Assembly (NCBI GenBank): GCA_963794615.1
Contig: CAWCEP010000016.1
Span: forward strand, 62,001-126,000
DNA from: Chersky-840 sp963794615
GTDB lineage: Bacteria; Actinomycetota; Acidimicrobiia; Acidimicrobiales; UBA8190
Direction of reading: 5' to 3'
DNA: 64,000 nt
Positions 60,585 through 64,000 of the stretch are shown here, one piece after another. Below the pieces are notes generated by a model, which did no database searches, was not told the DNA's origin, and saw nothing but the letters and a program-made list of their open reading frames with translations. Each line of letters begins with the position of its first letter. The stretch's first letter is position 1. Made by a program: the position numbers and the translations under genes.

Positions 60585-60804
60585 CATCGACGCCCTGATC
60601 GCGGCGGCAGGGCGGTTCTGGCTGGCATGGACGCTGGCGACCGAACGCGAGGGCAGGACCCCACCCGCCGATATGGTCATCGAGGTGCATGAGGCGGCTC
60701 GGGAACTGATATGGGCCGCGGGTGCCGACGATCTGCCCGCTGCCTACGGCGTCCTCGACGAGCTGGTGCTCGAGATCAAGCAGGCGAACGCCACCGCGAA
60801 CTGA
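60577..60804 (+). CDS. Small helical protein of unknown function
   Basis: 75 residues from ATG 60577, overlapping the Cys-rich gene by 8 bases, which suggests coupled translation. Predicted mostly helical: DDIDALIAAAGRFWLAWTLATE, then MVIEVHEAARELIWAAGADDLPAAYGVLDELVLEI. No signal peptide or membrane helix. It may partner the Cys-rich protein. Family unknown. Confidence 0.5.
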   Translation: MDDIDALIAAAGRFWLAWTLATEREGRTPPADMVIEVHEAARELIWAAGADDLPAAYGVLDELVLEIKQANATAN

Positions 60805-60817
60805 AGCCGGGCACGGC

Positions 60818-62458
60818 TCAGGCCGGCCGGCCGTTCGGACACCACGCGTTGTCGGGGACGCCTCGGCAGGGATTGGGCATCGACGGCAGGTCACCGGGGA
60901 GCGGGTGCATGGTGACGGCGGTGGCCTGGGGGTAGTGCGAGCCCGCCGGGCAGCTGCTGGCGCTGACACCGGTGTCGCACAGGACCTGCGCCAAGAGCGG
61001 CCCACCGGTATTGGTCACCGCCGCGGTCCCGTCGCAGGTGGGTTGGCTCTGCTCCAGTCCGGTCGGGGCGCTGCCGGCCGGAGCGGTGTTGCCCGCGAAA
61101 CAGTTGCGCGCCCCCTTCCCGTTGATCACGATCTGGCCGAAGTCGGCGTTGGCCGGGTTCCCGAAGAAGGCGTTCCCCGTGAAGGTGTTGTCGAGCAGGG
61201 CGTCACCCTTGGGGTCATAGACGCACCCGAAGCCCGCCAGCTCGGCTCCCCCGGTCCCGGAGCACGTCTGGCCGAGGACAGGTGGGTTCCCGTCGGGGTA
61301 GGGCACGAACAGGATTCCCCACGCCCCGTTGTGGGTGAACGTGTTGTCCATGACGGTGTCGTTGGTGCCGCCCGAGACGGTCATTCCCGTCCCGGTGGGC
61401 CCGGCGCTGGCACTGCCGGCCTCGGGCACGTCGGGGTTGTTGTTGTCATGGACCGAATTGTGGATGAACACCCAGCATGAGTGGGTGTGGGTGATCGGGC
61501 TCGTAGCACCGCCCGGGCAGTCCCCGTTCTGGGGCGCGGGAGGGTCGCCGTCGATCTGCGTGTTGGTGTCGACGCCGTCCTTGTTGTTGTCGAACTGCGA
61601 ATTCTCGATCACGACGGCCCCCCCGGCATTGGTCCCCGAATACCCGAGAGCGCTGAATTCCATCCAGGCGTGGTCGATGGCGACGCTGCAGACCTGATGG
61701 CAGGCCCCCACGTACATCCCGGAGTCGTTGAAGTTGCTGGCGTAGAGCTGGTCCCACGATCCCGGGCCCTGGGCGTTCGACGAGAAGATCCCGTACTGGG
61801 CGGCGCTCGACTCACCCGCGTAGTAGGTCGACGTGGCCGTGAGATAGCGACCGGTGTACCCGTGCAGCCCGATGAGCCCCGAGCCGTCCCCGCCGTTCCA
61901 CCAGATCTCGTTGCCGGCGTCACCGGCACCACCGAGGAAGTTGCAGGCCGTCAGGTTCTCGACGCTGACGTCGTTCGCCTTCCACACCACGATGCCGTTG
62001 CGTCCATTGGCCTTGCCGTTGGCGCCGACCGCCCCGAGATCCTGCTGGCCGGGATCCGAGCTGCACGGGGTGGTCGAGCCCGCCTTGGTGCCGTCGACGA
62101 CGACCGAGCTCCGGTCCATCCCCCGCAGATGGATGTCCGACGTGGTGATGAGGACACCGGCGAAGTCCCCGTGGCTGGGGTCGGTCGGAGGGTTGGTCAC
62201 GTCGTCGGTCTCGTGGTAGTCGCCGGGCGCCACCAGGATCCAATCGCCGGGACGGGCCGCGTTCACGGCGGCCTGGATGCTCCGGTAGTTGCCGTCGTGA
62301 CCGTGGAACGTCCCGACGAGCAAGACGTGGCCCGAGCTCGAGCCCGTTGACGCTGTGGCCGAGCCCGGCCCCGAGCTGCACGCCGCGAGCGTCGTCCCCC
62401 ACAGCAGCACCCCGATCAGCGCGATCGGCCGCCCCCGCCACCACGGCACCTGACCCAC
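60818..62458 (-). CDS. Lipoprotein with parallel beta-helix repeats
   Basis: 546 residues from GTG 62458, chosen because GGAGG lies 8 bases upstream. A lipoprotein signal peptide ends in the lipobox LAAC, with Cys27 as lipidation site. Then HVLLVGTFHGHDGNYRSIQAAVNAARPGDWILVAPGDYHETDDV opens a right-handed beta-helix of the pectate-lyase/polysaccharide type: many short repeats such as NGIVVWKANDVSVENLTACNF, GAVVIENSQFDNNKDGVDTN and NDTVMDNTFTHNGAWGILF. Such domains bind or cleave polysaccharides; no catalytic set is recognised. It is likely attached to the outer face of the membrane. Confidence 0.85.
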   Translation of the reverse strand: MGQVPWWRGRPIALIGVLLWGTTLAACSSGPGSATASTGSSSGHVLLVGTFHGHDGNYRSIQAAVNAARPGDWILVAPGDYHETDDVTNPPTDPSHGDFAGVLITTSDIHLRGMDRSSVVVDGTKAGSTTPCSSDPGQQDLGAVGANGKANGRNGIVVWKANDVSVENLTACNFLGGAGDAGNEIWWNGGDGSGLIGLHGYTGRYLTATSTYYAGESSAAQYGIFSSNAQGPGSWDQLYASNFNDSGMYVGACHQVCSVAIDHAWMEFSALGYSGTNAGGAVVIENSQFDNNKDGVDTNTQIDGDPPAPQNGDCPGGATSPITHTHSCWVFIHNSVHDNNNPDVPEAGSASAGPTGTGMTVSGGTNDTVMDNTFTHNGAWGILFVPYPDGNPPVLGQTCSGTGGAELAGFGCVYDPKGDALLDNTFTGNAFFGNPANADFGQIVINGKGARNCFAGNTAPAGSAPTGLEQSQPTCDGTAAVTNTGGPLLAQVLCDTGVSASSCPAGSHYPQATAVTMHPLPGDLPSMPNPCRGVPDNAWCPNGRPA

Positions 62459-62612
62459 GTGACCGACCTCCGACCCTGCGCCGCCGGGCGTATCGCCGAG
62501 CTCCTCGTGACGCCAACGGCAACTTAGCAACCACGCCTCGACGGCGACGGGGCTGTCGGTGATTGGCGCCACACCTCCCGCCGAGCCGTAGTCTCGTGAC
62601 TCGGGCAACGAG

Positions 62613-63554
62613 ATGTGCGAGGGGGAGGCCGTGGACGTCACACCGCTGCGGGGAGCGAAGATAGTCGTGACCGGTGTCACGGGCCAGGTGGCCGAGCCGC
62701 TGGCGTGCGCGCTGGCACGCGACAACGAGGTGTTCGGAGCGGCCCGCTTCAACGACGCCCAGGCCCGTCGCCGCCTCGAGGATGCCGGCGTCCGGTGCGT
62801 CGTCGTCGACCTGCTCGACGGAGCGCCGAGCGCCCTCCCCGCCGATGCCGACTACGTGCTCAATTTCGCCGTCACCAAGACCAATGACTGGGACGTCGAC
62901 CTGCGTGCCAACAGCGGTGGGGTGGCGTGGTTGATGGAGCACCATCGCAATGCCCGCGCCTTCTTGCACTGCTCTTCGACCGCGGTCTACAAGCCCATGG
63001 GCCACCACGTGTTCGCCGAGACCGGTCCCCTCGGTGACAACCACGGGGTGTGGCCGTTCCTACGGACCTACAGCATCTGCAAGATCGCGGCCGAGACGAC
63101 CGCCCGGTGGGCGGCGGAGCGCTTCGAGCTCCCCACGATCATCACGCGACTGTCGGTTCCCTACGGGGATCGAGGCGGCTGGCCGTCTGTGCATCTCCAC
63201 ATGATGAGCAACGGCTCGGCCATTCCGGTCCACGTCGATGCGCCCAGCGTCTACCACCCCTTGCACGAGCGCGACATCCTCCGCATGCTGCCGGCCTTCC
63301 TCGCCGCCGCGTCGGTGCCGGCCACGCTCGTCAACTGGGGTGGGAGCACGGCGGTGAGCATCGAGGAGTGGTGCACCTATCTCGGCGAGCTCACGGGGAT
63401 CGAGCCCCGCTTCGAGCCCACCGAGCACACCATCGACAGCGTGCAGCTCGACCTGACGCGCATGCACGAGGTCGCCGGGCCGACCGCCGTCGACTGGAAG
63501 GACGGGATGCGACAGATGGTGGCGACCCGTCACGGCGAGCTGCTGCCGGACTGA
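62613..63554 (+). CDS. NAD-dependent epimerase/dehydratase
   Basis: 313 residues from ATG 62613, with TAGTCT (62589-62594) as a possible -10. Extended SDR: IVVTGVTGQVAEPLACAL (NAD site), CSSTAVYKPMGHHVFAET, and the catalytic Y-x3-K in TYSICKIAAETTARWAAE. C-terminal substrate part includes VYHPLHERDILRMLPAFL and NWGGSTAVSIEEWCTYL. The substrate, probably a nucleotide sugar or similar, is unknown. The 3' end overlaps the opposing lnt gene by 25 bases. Confidence 0.85.
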   Translation: MCEGEAVDVTPLRGAKIVVTGVTGQVAEPLACALARDNEVFGAARFNDAQARRRLEDAGVRCVVVDLLDGAPSALPADADYVLNFAVTKTNDWDVDLRANSGGVAWLMEHHRNARAFLHCSSTAVYKPMGHHVFAETGPLGDNHGVWPFLRTYSICKIAAETTARWAAERFELPTIITRLSVPYGDRGGWPSVHLHMMSNGSAIPVHVDAPSVYHPLHERDILRMLPAFLAAASVPATLVNWGGSTAVSIEEWCTYLGELTGIEPRFEPTEHTIDSVQLDLTRMHEVAGPTAVDWKDGMRQMVATRHGELLPD

Positions 63555-64000
63555 AGCCCTTCTGTCGAGGTCACCAGAGGCGCCCCGGGGGTCGCCGGCT
63601 CGCACTGTTCCCGTCGGGCGAGGAAGACCCGACGTTCTCGGCGGACCCGGACCGTGCGGTCGGTGTCGGTGTCGGAGTCGGTGTCGGTGTCGGTAGCGAG
63701 CGCGCTGAGCCATCCCGCCGCCACCAACAGGCCCGACGCCACCAGGACGGGGAGGTCGCCGAACCGTTCGTAGATGGTTTGGCCCCTCCGGAGCTCGACG
63801 TCGCGGACGATGACGGCGCGGCCGCCGAGCACCGAGCGCACCACGACCCGGCCCCGGTGGTCGATCACGGCGCTGTAGCCGGTGGGCGCGGCCTGCACCA
63901 CGTCGCGTCCCTCCTCGATGGCCTGGATACGGGCCGCCGCGATCTCCTGGGTCGGTACCTGGCTGGTGAGATACGACGACGTGTTGGTCGGGTCGACGAG
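63530..64000 (-). CDS. lnt: C-terminal part of apolipoprotein N-acyltransferase (5' end outside window)
   Basis: The minus-strand frame is open to the window edge. It reads the end of the nitrilase-like domain (DPTNTSSYLTSQVPTQEIAAARIQAIEEGRDVVQAAPTGYSAVID, RGRVVVRSVLGGRAVIVRDVELRRGQTIYERFGD) and the last membrane helix (LPVLVASGLLVAAGWLSAL), as in Lnt, which adds the third acyl chain to lipoproteins. A Thr-Asp repeat (TDTDTDSDTDTD), coded by a gtcggt repeat at 63659-63695, and a basic tail follow, which are atypical. The catalytic residues lie outside the window. Confidence 0.82.
   Translation of the reverse strand, partial: LVDPTNTSSYLTSQVPTQEIAAARIQAIEEGRDVVQAAPTGYSAVIDHRGRVVVRSVLGGRAVIVRDVELRRGQTIYERFGDLPVLVASGLLVAAGWLSALATDTDTDSDTDTDRTVRVRRERRVFLARREQCEPATPGAPLVTSTEGLQSGSSSP
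63659..63695 (-). repeat. Hexanucleotide repeat (gtcggt) in the lnt tail
   Basis: Six imperfect copies of gtcggt give a Thr-Asp/Ser-Asp dipeptide repeat. A site prone to slippage. Confidence 0.8.

Overview
The window is a stretch of very GC-rich actinobacterial chromosome made almost entirely of housekeeping genes. Several features fit the class Acidimicrobiia or a close relative (an inference; no 16S rRNA gene is present): a mycothiol glycosyltransferase (MshA), Rex next to a C5-pathway heme cluster, a Ni-superoxide dismutase, an RsiG/AmfC-type anti-sigma protein, a BldC/excisionase-like regulator after proC, an F420-type oxidoreductase, and a CAP protein with repeats of the type GYWLVASDGGIFAFG. 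No phage, insertion sequence, integron or CRISPR array was seen.

Layout. 0-6.5 kb: end of a Thr/Ser-rich LAFTG wall protein, tRNA-Lys, a two-gene hopanoid-type pair (HpnA-like epimerase, HpnO-like aminotransferase), a CAP-domain exoprotein, and a frameshifted class V aminotransferase. 6.5-15 kb: a DksA/TraR-like zinc protein, the divergent sodN/sodX pair, an RsiG-like protein with two c-di-GMP signatures, an XRE regulator, mshA, a YbjN protein, proC, a BldC-like protein, a SAM hydrolase-like protein and an acyl-CoA ligase. 15-22 kb: rex, hemA, hemC, cobA-hemD fusion, hemB, hemL, closely packed on the plus strand, which makes heme and siroheme precursors from glutamyl-tRNA. 22-27.3 kb: a GT39-type membrane protein, a multi-domain membrane protein and a geranylgeranyl-reductase-like flavoprotein, the last two broken by many frame changes. 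27.4-43.4 kb: a complete 14-gene nuoA-N operon for respiratory complex I, mostly translationally coupled by 4-base overlaps. 43.4-54 kb: a divergent EAL-domain protein, two bacterial PH-domain membrane proteins, a GNAT acetyltransferase, a large MprF-like protein with a degenerate phosphoesterase-like N-terminus, acetyl-CoA synthetase, a HAD-like phosphatase and an F420-type oxidoreductase. 54-64 kb: two secreted proteins (one with tandem Ig-like domains), a histidine kinase with two response regulators, two overlapping small ORFs, a beta-helix lipoprotein, an NAD-dependent epimerase and the end of an apolipoprotein N-acyltransferase.

How it works together. The hem cluster supplies cofactor for respiration, Rex reads NADH/NAD+, and the nuo operon consumes NADH, so the centre of the window is redox metabolism. 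c-di-GMP appears twice (RsiG-like protein with two binding signatures, and an EAL protein with an altered loop 6). Many starts have a TANNNT box ending 7-8 bases upstream, which suggests frequent leaderless mRNAs. At least seven genes contain single-base frame changes, strongest between 24.9 and 27.2 kb. Since conserved genes such as nuoC are affected, much of this is probably sequencing or assembly error rather than decay.
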